Assembly: GCF_900105055.1 (NCBI RefSeq) | Contig: NZ_FNTA01000003.1 | Span: 434,001-498,000 of the forward strand | Length of the DNA stretch: 64,000 nucleotides | Reading direction: 5' to 3' | From: Amycolatopsis lurida | GTDB lineage: Bacteria > Actinomycetota > Actinomycetes > Mycobacteriales > Pseudonocardiaceae | The notes under the pieces: generated by a model | Told to the model about the DNA's origin: nothing | The model's database searches: none | The model's input: only the letters and a program-made list of their open reading frames with translations | In this document: piece by piece, positions 33,831 through 42,020 of the stretch | How the letters are laid out: every line of letters begins with the position of its first letter | Numbering within the stretch: the first letter of the stretch is position 1 | Position numbers and translations under genes: made by a program

Positions 33831-34997
33831 GTGACCGCCGCGCCCGCTTTGACCCCGACCAGCCGGGTGCTGACCTGGTGTCTGCACCTGCTGCTCATCG
33901 CCCTGCTCACGCTGGCGGCCGCGCGGGCGCTGGCGGACGGTTCACCCGAAGCGGGAGCGGTCGTCGCGGTGGCGGTGACGTGCGCCGTGGTGTACGCGGC
34001 CGGCCCGCTTCTGCCGCGGGTCAGGACGTCCCGGCGGGCCGCCCTGTGGTGGCTGGTCGCGGTGGGCCTCGTGTGGCTGGTCTTGCTGGTGCTGACCGCC
34101 GACGGCGTCTGGGTCGCCTTCCCGCTGTACTTCCTGCAATTGCATCTGCTGCCGCGCCGTCAGGGCCTCGTCGCGGTGATCGCGACCGCGCTGGCGGCGA
34201 TCACCGCGTTCGCCGCCCACCAGGGCTCCTTCGCCCCGGCGGCGGCGATCGGCCCGGCACTCGGCGCCGCCGTCGCGGTCGCCGTGGTCTGGGGCTATCA
34301 GGCGCTGTACCGCGAAAGCGAACGGCGGCGGAACCTGATCGAGGAGCTCACCGCCACCCGCGCCGACCTCGCCGAGGCCCAGCACGAGGCGGGAGTGCTC
34401 GCCGAACGGGAGCGCCTGGCCCGCGAGATCCACGACACCCTCGCCCAGGGCCTGTCGAGTATTCAACTCCTGTTGCGTGCCGCGGAAAGGACACTGCCCG
34501 ATACCGCGGGGAACGCCTCCCGCTACGTCGAACAGGCTCGTCAAGCCGCCGCGGACAACCTCGCCGAAGCCCGCCGGTTCGTCGTCGCCCTGTCGCCTCC
34601 CGCGCTCGACGACACCACACTGGCCGACGCGCTGGCACGGCTGTGCGCCACCACCAGCTCGCGGCACCGGATCACCGCGCGCTTCCATCTCGACGGCTAC
34701 CCCGTTCCGCTGCCGACCGCGGTCGAAGTCGCGTTGCTGCGCATCGGTCAGGCGGCCCTGGCGAACACCGTCCGGCATGCCGACGCGTCCACCGCCGACG
34801 TCACGCTGAGCTACCGCGGAGACCAGGTCACCCTCGTCGTCGACGACGACGGCGTCGGCTTCGACCCGGACCACAGCGGCTTCGGGCTCACCGCGATGCG
34901 CGCCCGGGCCGAAGCGCTGGACGGGATCTTCACCGTCGAGTCCTCCCCCGGCCACGGCACCACCGTGTCCACGCGACTGCCCAAGGAATGCCCGTGA
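33831..34997 (+). CDS. sensor histidine kinase, NarL-system type
   Basis: 388 residues from the GTG at 33831. A TAATCT hexamer 8-13 bp upstream and no ribosome site suggest a leaderless mRNA. The N-terminus has about six membrane helices with short loops, so ligand sensing is probably within the membrane. The HisKA_3 box has the phospho-acceptor His201 in ERLAREIHDTLAQGLSSIQ, and the ATPase motifs are LANTVRHAD and VDDDGVGFDP. It pairs with the response regulator downstream and probably senses the compound handled by the divergent ABC transporter. Confidence 0.93.
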   Translation: MTAAPALTPTSRVLTWCLHLLLIALLTLAAARALADGSPEAGAVVAVAVTCAVVYAAGPLLPRVRTSRRAALWWLVAVGLVWLVLLVLTADGVWVAFPLYFLQLHLLPRRQGLVAVIATALAAITAFAAHQGSFAPAAAIGPALGAAVAVAVVWGYQALYRESERRRNLIEELTATRADLAEAQHEAGVLAERERLAREIHDTLAQGLSSIQLLLRAAERTLPDTAGNASRYVEQARQAAADNLAEARRFVVALSPPALDDTTLADALARLCATTSSRHRITARFHLDGYPVPLPTAVEVALLRIGQAALANTVRHADASTADVTLSYRGDQVTLVVDDDGVGFDPDHSGFGLTAMRARAEALDGIFTVESSPGHGTTVSTRLPKECP

Positions 34998-35629
34998 CCG
35001 AACCCCCGATCCGGCTCCTGCTGGCCGACGACCACCCTATCGTCCGGGCGGGACTGCGCGCCGTGCTGGAAACCGAGCCCGGTCTCGTCGTCTCGGCCGA
35101 AGCCGCGACCGCGGAAGAAGCGGTGGCCCGGGCCGCCGAAGGCGATATCGACGTCGTGCTGATGGACCTGCGTTTCGGCTCAGGCATGACCGGTGCCGAG
35201 GCCACCGCGGCGATCACCGCGCGGCCGGACGCTCCGCGCGTACTGATCGTCACCACCTACGACACCGACGCCGACACCCTGCCCGCCATCGAAGCGGGCG
35301 CCACCGGCTATCTCCTGAAGGACGCCCCTCCCGAGGATCTGGCCGCCGCCGTGCGCACCGCCGCGGCCGGACGCACCACGCTCGCGCCGACCGTCGCCGA
35401 CCGGCTGATGAACCGGATGCGGATGCCCGCCACCGCACTGACGCTGCGCGAGATCGAAGTCCTGGTCCTGGTCGCCGACGGCCTGTCCAACCGGGCCATC
35501 GCCGACCGGCTCCACCTGACCGAGGGCACGGTGAAATCCCATCTGGCCCGCAGCTACACCAAACTCGGCGTCGATTCGCGCACCGCCGCCGTCGCCACCG
35601 CGACCGAGCTCGGCCTGATCCGGCGCTGA
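34994..35629 (+). CDS. LuxR/NarL-type response regulator
   Basis: I choose the GTG at 34994, which overlaps the kinase stop as GTGA and has AAGGA six bases upstream; an ATG at 34988 is too close to that site. 211 residues: receiver domain with acidic pocket LLADDHPIVRAG and phospho-acceptor Asp58 (VVLMDLRFG), Lys in YLLKDAPPEDL, then a LuxR helix-turn-helix (LTLREIEVLVLVADGLSNRA and LTEGTVKSHLARSYTKLGV). Expected to control the divergent ABC operon. Confidence 0.93.
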   Translation: MTEPPIRLLLADDHPIVRAGLRAVLETEPGLVVSAEAATAEEAVARAAEGDIDVVLMDLRFGSGMTGAEATAAITARPDAPRVLIVTTYDTDADTLPAIEAGATGYLLKDAPPEDLAAAVRTAAAGRTTLAPTVADRLMNRMRMPATALTLREIEVLVLVADGLSNRAIADRLHLTEGTVKSHLARSYTKLGVDSRTAAVATATELGLIRR

Positions 35630-35752
35630 CCGGCCTGGACTCCGCGAGGGTCTCGTAAGGATCCGACTACGACTGTCCACAAGGGACCTCAGAGGCGGAG
35701 GGGCGCCGCGCACTTCACGGGCTTCCGCCAGTCGAACGTGTCGCGAAAGCCA

Positions 35753-36839
35753 GGCGGTCTCAATCGGTTGTTGCAAGTAGTGGCGGCTGATAGGGAGGTC
35801 GTCATGCCAGGAGCCCGGTTGACGCGCGAGGAGCGGGAGAAGATCCAGAATGGTCTGGATCAAGGTCTTACCCAGGACGCGGTGGCGAAGGTTCTGGGTA
35901 AGTCACCCTCGACGATTTCACGAGAAGTACGCCGCGGTGGTGGGCCGCGGTGTTCCAGGCCCGGAAGCAAGGTCACTGGCCGGCCTCGCCGTTATCGGGC
36001 CGACCGAGCCCAGCGCCTGGCCGTCGAACGCGGCCGGCGCCCGAAAGCCCATCTGCTGGCCGGTGAGTTGGCGGCGGTGGTGACCGGTCTGCTGGAAGCA
36101 GACTGGTCACCCCGGCTGATCTCCCTGATGTTGCCGACGCTGTTCCCCGACGATCAGGCTATGCGGGTGAGTCACGAGACGATCTACCTGTCACTGTTCA
36201 TCCAGACTCGTGGTGAACTGCGCAACGAACTCACCGAGCACCTGCGGTCAGGCCGTGACCAGCGCCGGTCACGCACCAGCACCTCCAGCCGCCGCCAGGG
36301 CCGGATAACCGGGATGACCCCGATCAGTGAACGCCCCGCCGAGGCCGCCGACCGGGCAGTGCCCGGGCACTGGGAAGGCGATCTGATCCTCGGGGCAGTC
36401 GGCCAGGGCGCGGTCATCACCCTGGTCGAACGCCACTCCCGATTCGTGTTGCTGGCCCCCCTGCCCGACACACACAAGGCCGTCGAAGTCCGGGAACTGC
36501 TCACCAGCATGATCACTACCCTGCCCACCGAACTGAAACGGTCGCTGACCTGGGACCAGGGCAACGAAATGGCCCAGCACGCCCAGTTCACCCTGGACAC
36601 CGGCCTGCAGGTCTACTTCTGCAACCCACACAGCCCCTGGGAACGCGGCAGCAACGAGAACACCAACGGCCTGCTACGCCAGTACTGGCCCAAAAGCTCA
36701 GACCTGCGCCACCTCACCCAAACCCACTGCGACGCGATCGCCCTACGCCTCAACACCCGACCACGCCCTACACTCGGCCTCCTCACACCAGCACAAGCAC
36801 TCGACAAAGCACTACTTGCAACAACCAGTTGAAACCGCC
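35753..36839 (+). mobile_element. IS30-family insertion sequence, 1087 bp
   Basis: Terminal inverted repeats of about 30 bp (35753-35782 and 36810-36839) match at about 27 positions, with ends GGCGGTCTCAATCGGTTGTT on the left and the matching complement on the right. CCA is duplicated on each side (35750-35752 and 36840-36842). It carries one intact transposase gene and appears complete. It sits within a copy of the GCGAAAGCCACTTTCG palindrome. Confidence 0.9.
35804..36832 (+). CDS. IS30-family transposase
   Basis: 342 residues from the ATG at 35804 (GGGAGG upstream). The N-terminal helix-turn-helix (LTREEREKIQNGLDQGLTQD and AVAKVLGKSPSTISREVRRG) recognises the element ends. The DDE catalytic triad is visible: aspartate in GHWEGDLILG, aspartate in LTWDQGNEM and glutamate in SPWERGSNENTNGLLRQYWP. 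No frameshift or stop, so it may be active. Confidence 0.94.
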   Translation: MPGARLTREEREKIQNGLDQGLTQDAVAKVLGKSPSTISREVRRGGGPRCSRPGSKVTGRPRRYRADRAQRLAVERGRRPKAHLLAGELAAVVTGLLEADWSPRLISLMLPTLFPDDQAMRVSHETIYLSLFIQTRGELRNELTEHLRSGRDQRRSRTSTSSRRQGRITGMTPISERPAEAADRAVPGHWEGDLILGAVGQGAVITLVERHSRFVLLAPLPDTHKAVEVRELLTSMITTLPTELKRSLTWDQGNEMAQHAQFTLDTGLQVYFCNPHSPWERGSNENTNGLLRQYWPKSSDLRHLTQTHCDAIALRLNTRPRPTLGLLTPAQALDKALLATTS

Positions 36840-36890
36840 CCACTTTCGGGACATCAGGCGTCGCGTAAGTGGCTTTCGCGACGTGGGCGG
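36840..36890. repeat. right part of interrupted GCGAAAGCCACTTTCG palindrome
   Basis: Joining 35738-35752 to 36843 onward, with one CCA counted, restores a palindrome like that at 19805-19869, including GGCTTTCGCGAC as the closing arm. The insertion sequence therefore entered the first arm of the palindrome. Confidence 0.8.
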
Positions 36891-36939
36891 CGGCGGCAAG
36901 GTGGTCGGCGCGTGGTCGTGAGTGGTCAGGTGAGTGTGT

Positions 36940-36987
36940 TGCGAAAGCCACTTTCGCAACCTTGAAGGTTGCGAAAGTGGCCTTCGC
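36940..36987. repeat. second GCGAAAGCCACTTTCG-family palindrome
   Basis: Two arms of about 22 bp (TTGCGAAAGCCACTTTCGCA and its near complement ending CCTTCGCA) around TTGAA, one mismatch. It ends 40 bp before the stop of the aztD-like gene on the minus strand and could terminate that operon. A GGTCGTGAGTGGT fragment of the 48-bp repeat lies just before it, near 36914. Confidence 0.75.
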
Positions 36988-37026
36988 AGCATCGCTACCG
37001 AACCCCGGTGTCACGCGCCGAGTGAA

Positions 37027-38199
37027 TCAGTGCCCGAGCACGCCGCTGACCTCGTTCGGCGTTCCCGGAATCGTGCCGGTCGCGGTCTTCGTGCCGGACG
37101 CGAGGTCCACCGAGTGGATCTCCTTCTTGCCGGGATCGGTGACGTAGGCGGTTCCGCCCCGCACGAAGATCGCCGGGCGTGGCTGCTGCCACTCGATCGG
37201 TTCCTGCCAGGTGCCGAGGACGGCGATCTTCCGCGTCACCGCACCGCTCACCGGGTCGATCACGTGGATCTGCCCGTCCGTACCCAGGACCAGGGCCTCA
37301 CCCTGAGGCCCACGGGCCAGCGACCGGAAGGTGTAGCTGGTCCCGATGTCGACGTGTTTGAGGGTGGCCTTCTCGGTGTCGATCAGGGAGATCCGGGTCG
37401 GGCGTTCGAGTTCGGCCGCTTCGTCGACCTTGTAGTCGCCCAAGGTGATCGGGGAGACGTCCGAGCCCGCCTGGTTGCCGATGCGTCCGTAGGGGTCCGG
37501 GCTGGTCACCTTGGTGATGACGCCGTTGCGGTAGATCAGCACACCGGTCTGGCAGCCGACCACGACCGCTTCGCCGCGCGCGGCGGCTTCACCGTGCACG
37601 CCGGGGCACTGCTCGTTACGCGCGATCTCCTTCTTGTCCTTGTCCAGCACCACGATCCCGGACCGCTTGTCCTCGTTGCCGACGGTGGTGAGCAGCTCGC
37701 CGTTCGCGAGTTCGACGGCCACGCCGTGATGCGCCTCAGGCGTCTTGTGCTTTGGCGCGGGGATCGCCGCGGTGCCGATCGTCTTCGGGTCGAAGACGGT
37801 CACTTCACCGGTCCCGTCGGCGAACAGCACCGTCTTGCCTGCGTGCCGGACGACGTGTCCCGGCTTGGCCGCCTTCACCTCGTTGTCCGTGAGCACGGCA
37901 CCGACGGCGTCGAGGACCCGGAATCCGGTGGAGGTCGAGACCAGGAGGTGCCGGTCGTTCCCGGCGGGGTTGAGCCGGTTGAAGCCTTCCAGCGGAAGGT
38001 TCTTGGCCTCCTTCAAAGTCTTGCCGTCGAGCAGGACGATTCCGCCGTCATAGGTGACGGCCACCGGATCGGCGACGACCGGTGCCGGAGCCGCGCCCTT
38101 GCCGGGCTCCGCCGACGGCTGTTCGGTCCCGCAGGCGGCGAGCGCGAGCGTGCTCGCCGTCGTCGCCATCAGCGCGAGATATCGGGCTTTCCGTGCCAT
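37027..38199 (-). CDS. aztD: AztD-like zinc chaperone lipoprotein, copy A
   Basis: 390 residues with a lipoprotein signal (STLALAACGTE, lipobox LAAC). Predicted beta-propeller. It shares with the neighbour at 39122 a pair of cysteines in NEQCPGVHGEAAARG and VVVGCQTGVL and a histidine patch (KTPEAHHGVAVE), as in the periplasmic zinc metallochaperone AztD, which hands zinc to AztC. It is last of four genes reading leftward from aztB and is spaced 26 bp from aztC. Likely located on the outer face of the membrane. Confidence 0.8.
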   Translation of the reverse strand: MARKARYLALMATTASTLALAACGTEQPSAEPGKGAAPAPVVADPVAVTYDGGIVLLDGKTLKEAKNLPLEGFNRLNPAGNDRHLLVSTSTGFRVLDAVGAVLTDNEVKAAKPGHVVRHAGKTVLFADGTGEVTVFDPKTIGTAAIPAPKHKTPEAHHGVAVELANGELLTTVGNEDKRSGIVVLDKDKKEIARNEQCPGVHGEAAARGEAVVVGCQTGVLIYRNGVITKVTSPDPYGRIGNQAGSDVSPITLGDYKVDEAAELERPTRISLIDTEKATLKHVDIGTSYTFRSLARGPQGEALVLGTDGQIHVIDPVSGAVTRKIAVLGTWQEPIEWQQPRPAIFVRGGTAYVTDPGKKEIHSVDLASGTKTATGTIPGTPNEVSGVLGH

Positions 38200-38225
38200 T
38201 TTCCTGTGCCTTTCGTCTGTTCCGG

Positions 38226-39125
38226 TCAGGAACGGGTCAAACCGGTGGTGATCGATTCGGTGTTGGCGCGCATCATTTCCAGATAGGTGGCCGCGCCCTG
38301 GCCTGGTTCACTGAGCGATTCCGAGAACAACGGGGCCACCTGGACGTGCAGTCCGGCCTGCTCGGCCAAGACCCGCGCGAGCCGGTCCGGTTGCGAGGAA
38401 TCGGCGAAGATCACCGGCACTCCGGCCGCGCGAACGGTGTCGGCGAGTGCCTTCAGATCCGAGGAGCTGGGTGAAGCGAGCGTGGTTCCGCCGGGGATCA
38501 CCGCGCCGACGACCTGGAATCCGAACCGCTGTGCCAGGTAGCCGAACACGTGGTGATTCGTGACCAGTTTCCGGCGCTCGGGCGGAATCCCGCCGAACTT
38601 CTCGGTCATCGTCTTGTCGAGCGCCTCGATCTCCCCGCGATAGCGTTCGGCGTTGGCGCGGATCACCGCTTCGTCGACCCCGTCGACATGGGCGACGACT
38701 TCGTCGGCGATCGTCTTCACCGCGTCGCGCACCCGTGCCGGATCCGTCCAGAAGTGGGGGTCGGGCTTGTTGTCGGCGTAACTGATCGGGTTCACCCGTT
38801 CCCCGGCGGGCAGCGCCGGTACTCCGCTTTGCTCGGCCGTGCGGACGGTGCGCAGGATCCCCTCTTCGAGCCCGAGTCCGTTGTAGACGATCAGACCGGC
38901 GCGCTCGACCTGAGCCGCCTGCTGTGCGGAGATCCCGAAGGAATGCGGGTCGGCGTTGGGCTTCATCAACACCGTCACCTCGGCCTGATCGCCGACGACG
39001 GCGCGGGTGATGTCGCCGAGGATGTTCGTCGTGACCACGACCGATTTGCCGCCTCCACCGGTCCCGGAGCAGCCGGCCGCCGCCAGCACCGCCACCACGG
39101 CCAGGGCGAGTACGCGGCGCCTCAT
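38226..39125 (-). CDS. aztC: zinc ABC transporter substrate-binding lipoprotein
   Basis: 299 residues with lipobox (VLAAAGCSG). A cluster A-I metal-binding protein; zinc ligands are visible as His in NADPHSFG, His in VTNHHVFGYL and Asp in VIFADSSQPD, plus a DPHFWTDP motif. The His-rich loop of ZnuA is absent, as in AztC, which instead depends on AztD for loading. The ATG at 39125 overlaps the stop of the upstream aztD-like gene. Confidence 0.92.
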   Translation of the reverse strand: MRRRVLALAVVAVLAAAGCSGTGGGGKSVVVTTNILGDITRAVVGDQAEVTVLMKPNADPHSFGISAQQAAQVERAGLIVYNGLGLEEGILRTVRTAEQSGVPALPAGERVNPISYADNKPDPHFWTDPARVRDAVKTIADEVVAHVDGVDEAVIRANAERYRGEIEALDKTMTEKFGGIPPERRKLVTNHHVFGYLAQRFGFQVVGAVIPGGTTLASPSSSDLKALADTVRAAGVPVIFADSSQPDRLARVLAEQAGLHVQVAPLFSESLSEPGQGAATYLEMMRANTESITTGLTRS

Positions 39126-40318
39126 CTGCCGGTCTCCACGATGTGGCCCGCCTTGCCGCCGACCTTCAGCGTCCTGGCGCGGCGAAGGTTGTCGTTGTAG
39201 TCGATTTCGTACACCTCGGCGGCGAGCGGGTTGTTGAGGTAGGCGCGGGTCGAATCGACCTGGATCGACGGAACGCCGGCGGCGGTCGCTTCCGGCGTCA
39301 GGAGCGGGACGGCCGTCTGTTCCTTTCCGGTGCCGTCGAAGGAGCGCAGCTTTCCGTCCCGGGTGAGGACCAGCAGCGGGCCACCCTCGCCGACGGCGTT
39401 CACCGCGGCGACCGGGCCGGTCTCGACGTGCTGCCAGCTGCGGCGCCCGACGTCCAGCGACCACACCGCGGACTCCCCAGCCCGCGCCGCGAGCGTGGAA
39501 CCACCGGGCCGGTGGGAGAAGGCGGTGGCGCGTTCCTGCGTGCTGACATCGCGCGGGTACGGGATCTTGACCCCGGCGAACGCGCCGTCCTTCTCGGTCA
39601 CCAGCAGGGCGCCGTCCGCGCAGCCGAAGACGGCTCCGCGCCTGGTTACAGCCTGGCCCTGGACGTCCGGGCACGGCTGGTCGATCTCCGCGACGACTTT
39701 GCCCTGACGGTCGTGGACGCGCACGCCGCGGGCGAGCGGCTTTCCGGCGTCCGCCACCGTGGCGATGATGTGCTCGCGGTAAGGGATCGCGACACCCGCG
39801 TGCGGCTCGCGGGTGATCTTCCCCAGTTCGGTCACGGTGCCCTTGTCGAGCGCGGTTCGATCCAGCAACGTCGTCGTACCGTCCGAATAGGACAGTGCGG
39901 TGACCGCGGGATCGCTGTAGACCGCCAAGGGCTGGTTACCGGGTGCCACGCCGACATCCCGGACCTTCGTCCGGTAGTAGTGGACGTGGTCACCGTGGTC
40001 GACCATCCAGGAACCGCTGTCGATCACCCGGATCGTGCCGTCGCCGGCGGTCAGGTAGCCGAAACGGCCGTCACCCGTCACGGCTCGTACTCCGTCGGCT
40101 CGCCCGGCCTCGTGCACCTCCTCGGTGATCAGGTCGACGACGCGTACGGCGCCGGTGTCCGTGTCGGCGACGATCAGCCGCGACTGAGCCTCGGCGGCCT
40201 CCTCGGCACCTTCGACATAGCCGTGCGGGACTTCCGCGGTCACCTCCCCCGGCTGCTCCGAGCCGCACGCCGCCAGGGTCAGCGCCGCGGCGACCGCCGT
40301 CACTGCTTTCAGTTTCAT
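39122..40318 (-). CDS. aztD: AztD-like zinc chaperone lipoprotein, copy B
   Basis: 398 residues with lipobox (AALTLAACGSE). Propeller-like with DHGDHVHYYRTK, EPHAGVAIPYREHIIA and the paired cysteines in DQPCPDVQGQAV and VFGCADGALL, matching the AztD family. DHGDHVHYY is a likely zinc-binding patch and is absent from copy A. It sits between aztB and aztC with 4-bp overlaps on both sides, so its translation is coupled to both. Confidence 0.82.
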   Translation of the reverse strand: MKLKAVTAVAAALTLAACGSEQPGEVTAEVPHGYVEGAEEAAEAQSRLIVADTDTGAVRVVDLITEEVHEAGRADGVRAVTGDGRFGYLTAGDGTIRVIDSGSWMVDHGDHVHYYRTKVRDVGVAPGNQPLAVYSDPAVTALSYSDGTTTLLDRTALDKGTVTELGKITREPHAGVAIPYREHIIATVADAGKPLARGVRVHDRQGKVVAEIDQPCPDVQGQAVTRRGAVFGCADGALLVTEKDGAFAGVKIPYPRDVSTQERATAFSHRPGGSTLAARAGESAVWSLDVGRRSWQHVETGPVAAVNAVGEGGPLLVLTRDGKLRSFDGTGKEQTAVPLLTPEATAAGVPSIQVDSTRAYLNNPLAAEVYEIDYNDNLRRARTLKVGGKAGHIVETGR

Positions 40319-41166
40319 CGTGAGCTCTCGATCTCCGGTGTCAGGGAACGGAATCGCTGTCGTACGAAGGACAGGAACGCGGAAAGGAAGAACAGGAGGA
40401 CCGCGCCGGCGGCGATGGTCGCGCCCGCCGCGGTGCCCCAATGCCAGGACACGAGCAGGCCGCCGAGCGTGGCGGTGATGCCGAGCAACGCGGCGACGAG
40501 CATGATCGTGGTGATCCGCCTCGACCAGAAGAGTGCGGCCGCGGCGGGGGCGATGAGCAGGCCGAACACCAGCAACGTCCCCACGACGCGGAACGACGCG
40601 ACGATCGTCAGCGTGACCAGCCCGAGCAGCACCGCGTTCGCCAGACGTGGACGAAGCCCCAGGGTGTGCGCTTTGCGGACGTCGAAGGTGAGCGCGGTGA
40701 ACGAACGATGTCCCGCCAGTGCCACCGCTCCCACGACGAGCAGGGTGATCGCGAGGCCCACCAGGTCCCCCGATCCGACGGCGAGCACGTCACCGAACAG
40801 GAACCCGGTGAGATCGACCGCGAACGACCGCGAGTGGGACACGATGATCACACCGCTCGCGAGCATGCCGACGAAGAGCAGCCCGATCGTGGTGTCCTCG
40901 GACAGCCGCCGCGAACGGCCGAGCGCCGTCACGCCGAGCGCCATCACCCCGGCACTGATCGCCGCGCCGATCAGCAGGTTCACGCCGGTCAGCGAGGCGA
41001 TCGCCACGCCGGGCAACATGCCGTGCGACATCGCGTCGCCGATGAAGGCCATGCCGCGCAACACCACCCAGGTGCCCACGACGGCGCACACCGCCGAGAC
41101 GAGCACTCCCGCCACCAGCGCACGCTGCACGAACGACACCTCGAAGGGGATCAGCAACCATTCCAC
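40315..41166 (-). CDS. aztB: zinc ABC transporter permease
   Basis: 283 residues from the GTG at 41166. ABC-3 family membrane protein with about eight helices (e.g. LVAGVLVSAVCAVVGTWVVL and GMAFIGDAMSHGMLPG, the latter being the family's conserved cytoplasmic loop). Imports zinc delivered by AztC using AztA. It is divergent from the ATPase gene, with a Zur-like site between them, so both are probably repressed when zinc is plentiful. Confidence 0.92.
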   Translation of the reverse strand: MEWLLIPFEVSFVQRALVAGVLVSAVCAVVGTWVVLRGMAFIGDAMSHGMLPGVAIASLTGVNLLIGAAISAGVMALGVTALGRSRRLSEDTTIGLLFVGMLASGVIIVSHSRSFAVDLTGFLFGDVLAVGSGDLVGLAITLLVVGAVALAGHRSFTALTFDVRKAHTLGLRPRLANAVLLGLVTLTIVASFRVVGTLLVFGLLIAPAAAALFWSRRITTIMLVAALLGITATLGGLLVSWHWGTAAGATIAAGAVLLFFLSAFLSFVRQRFRSLTPEIESSR

Positions 41167-41180
41167 GCGTCACACTATAG

Positions 41181-41200
41181 TGGTAATGATTGTCATTATC
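41181..41200. promoter_or_regulatory. Zur-like operator in aztA/aztB divergent promoter
   Basis: TGGTAATGATTGTCATTATC contains the perfect dyad TAATGA-TTG-TCATTA. Fur-family Zur sites have this AT-rich TGAnAATnATTnTCA-like form. It lies 14 bp before the aztA ATG and 15 bp before the aztB start, so it can block both. Confidence 0.8.
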
Positions 41201-41213
41201 TGAAAGAGGTGTG

Positions 41214-41981
41214 ATGACCCCCGACACAACGGCGCTCACGATCGACCGCGCGCACGCCCACTACGGCTCCCGCGAGGTGCTGCGCGGGATCACCGCCCAG
41301 GTACCGTCCGCACGGCTCACCGCGATCGCCGGCGCCAACGGCGCGGGGAAGTCGTCACTGCTGAACCTCGTCGCGGGCGTGCTCCCGCCGAGCACCGGTT
41401 CGGTGACCCGCCGAGACCAGGGCCGTGTCGCCTACGTGACCCAGCAGAGCGAGGTGTCACGGTCGCTGCCGATCACCGTCCGGGCCACCGTGACGATGGG
41501 ACGCTGGGCGCACCGCGGACACTGGCGCCGACTGTCCAAGATGGACCGGAAGATCGTCGGGGAATGCCTGGAACTACTGGAGATCACGTCGATCGCCGAC
41601 CGATTGATCGGCACGCTGTCCGGTGGGCAACGCCAGCGGGCACTGGTGGCGCAGGGGTTGGCTCAGCGAGCCGGACTGCTACTGCTGGACGAGCCGTCGG
41701 CCGGCCTCGATCTACACGCCCGCGGACTGATCGACGAAGCCCTGCGGGCCGCACTCGCCGAGGGCACGACGGTCCTGCGCGTCACACACGACCTCGAGGT
41801 GGCTGGCCGGGCCGATCACTGCCTGCTGCTCCAGGACGGCAGGCTGGTCGGCGAAGGCGCGCCGGCGTCGGTGCTGACCCCTGCGCGCGTGGCAAAGGCC
41901 TGGGGCTTGCCGGTGATCGACGGCACCGCCCGTGACGTGCACGGTACGCCCGGCGCGCACCTGATCCGGCCAGTTCAGTAA
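41214..41981 (+). CDS. aztA: zinc ABC transporter ATP-binding protein
   Basis: 255 residues from the ATG at 41214 (AGAGG upstream). Walker A GANGAGKSSLL, signature [15 protein letters not shown], Walker B LLLLDEPSAGLD, and the switch histidine in LRVTHD. Powers the AztB permease. A GTG at 41211 would add one residue. Divergent from the rest of the locus. Confidence 0.93.
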   Translation: MTPDTTALTIDRAHAHYGSREVLRGITAQVPSARLTAIAGANGAGKSSLLNLVAGVLPPSTGSVTRRDQGRVAYVTQQSEVSRSLPITVRATVTMGRWAHRGHWRRLSKMDRKIVGECLELLEITSIADRLIGTLSGGQRQRALVAQGLAQRAGLLLLDEPSAGLDLHARGLIDEALRAALAEGTTVLRVTHDLEVAGRADHCLLLQDGRLVGEGAPASVLTPARVAKAWGLPVIDGTARDVHGTPGAHLIRPVQ

Positions 41982-42020
41982 CATCGCCGGTATGCCATCA
42001 CCATTCGAGGGGGCTGCCTC

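Noticed and set aside
39143..41203. A 686-residue plus-strand frame across the zinc locus.
   Set aside because: Antisense to aztB and the aztD-like gene, both with clear family motifs.
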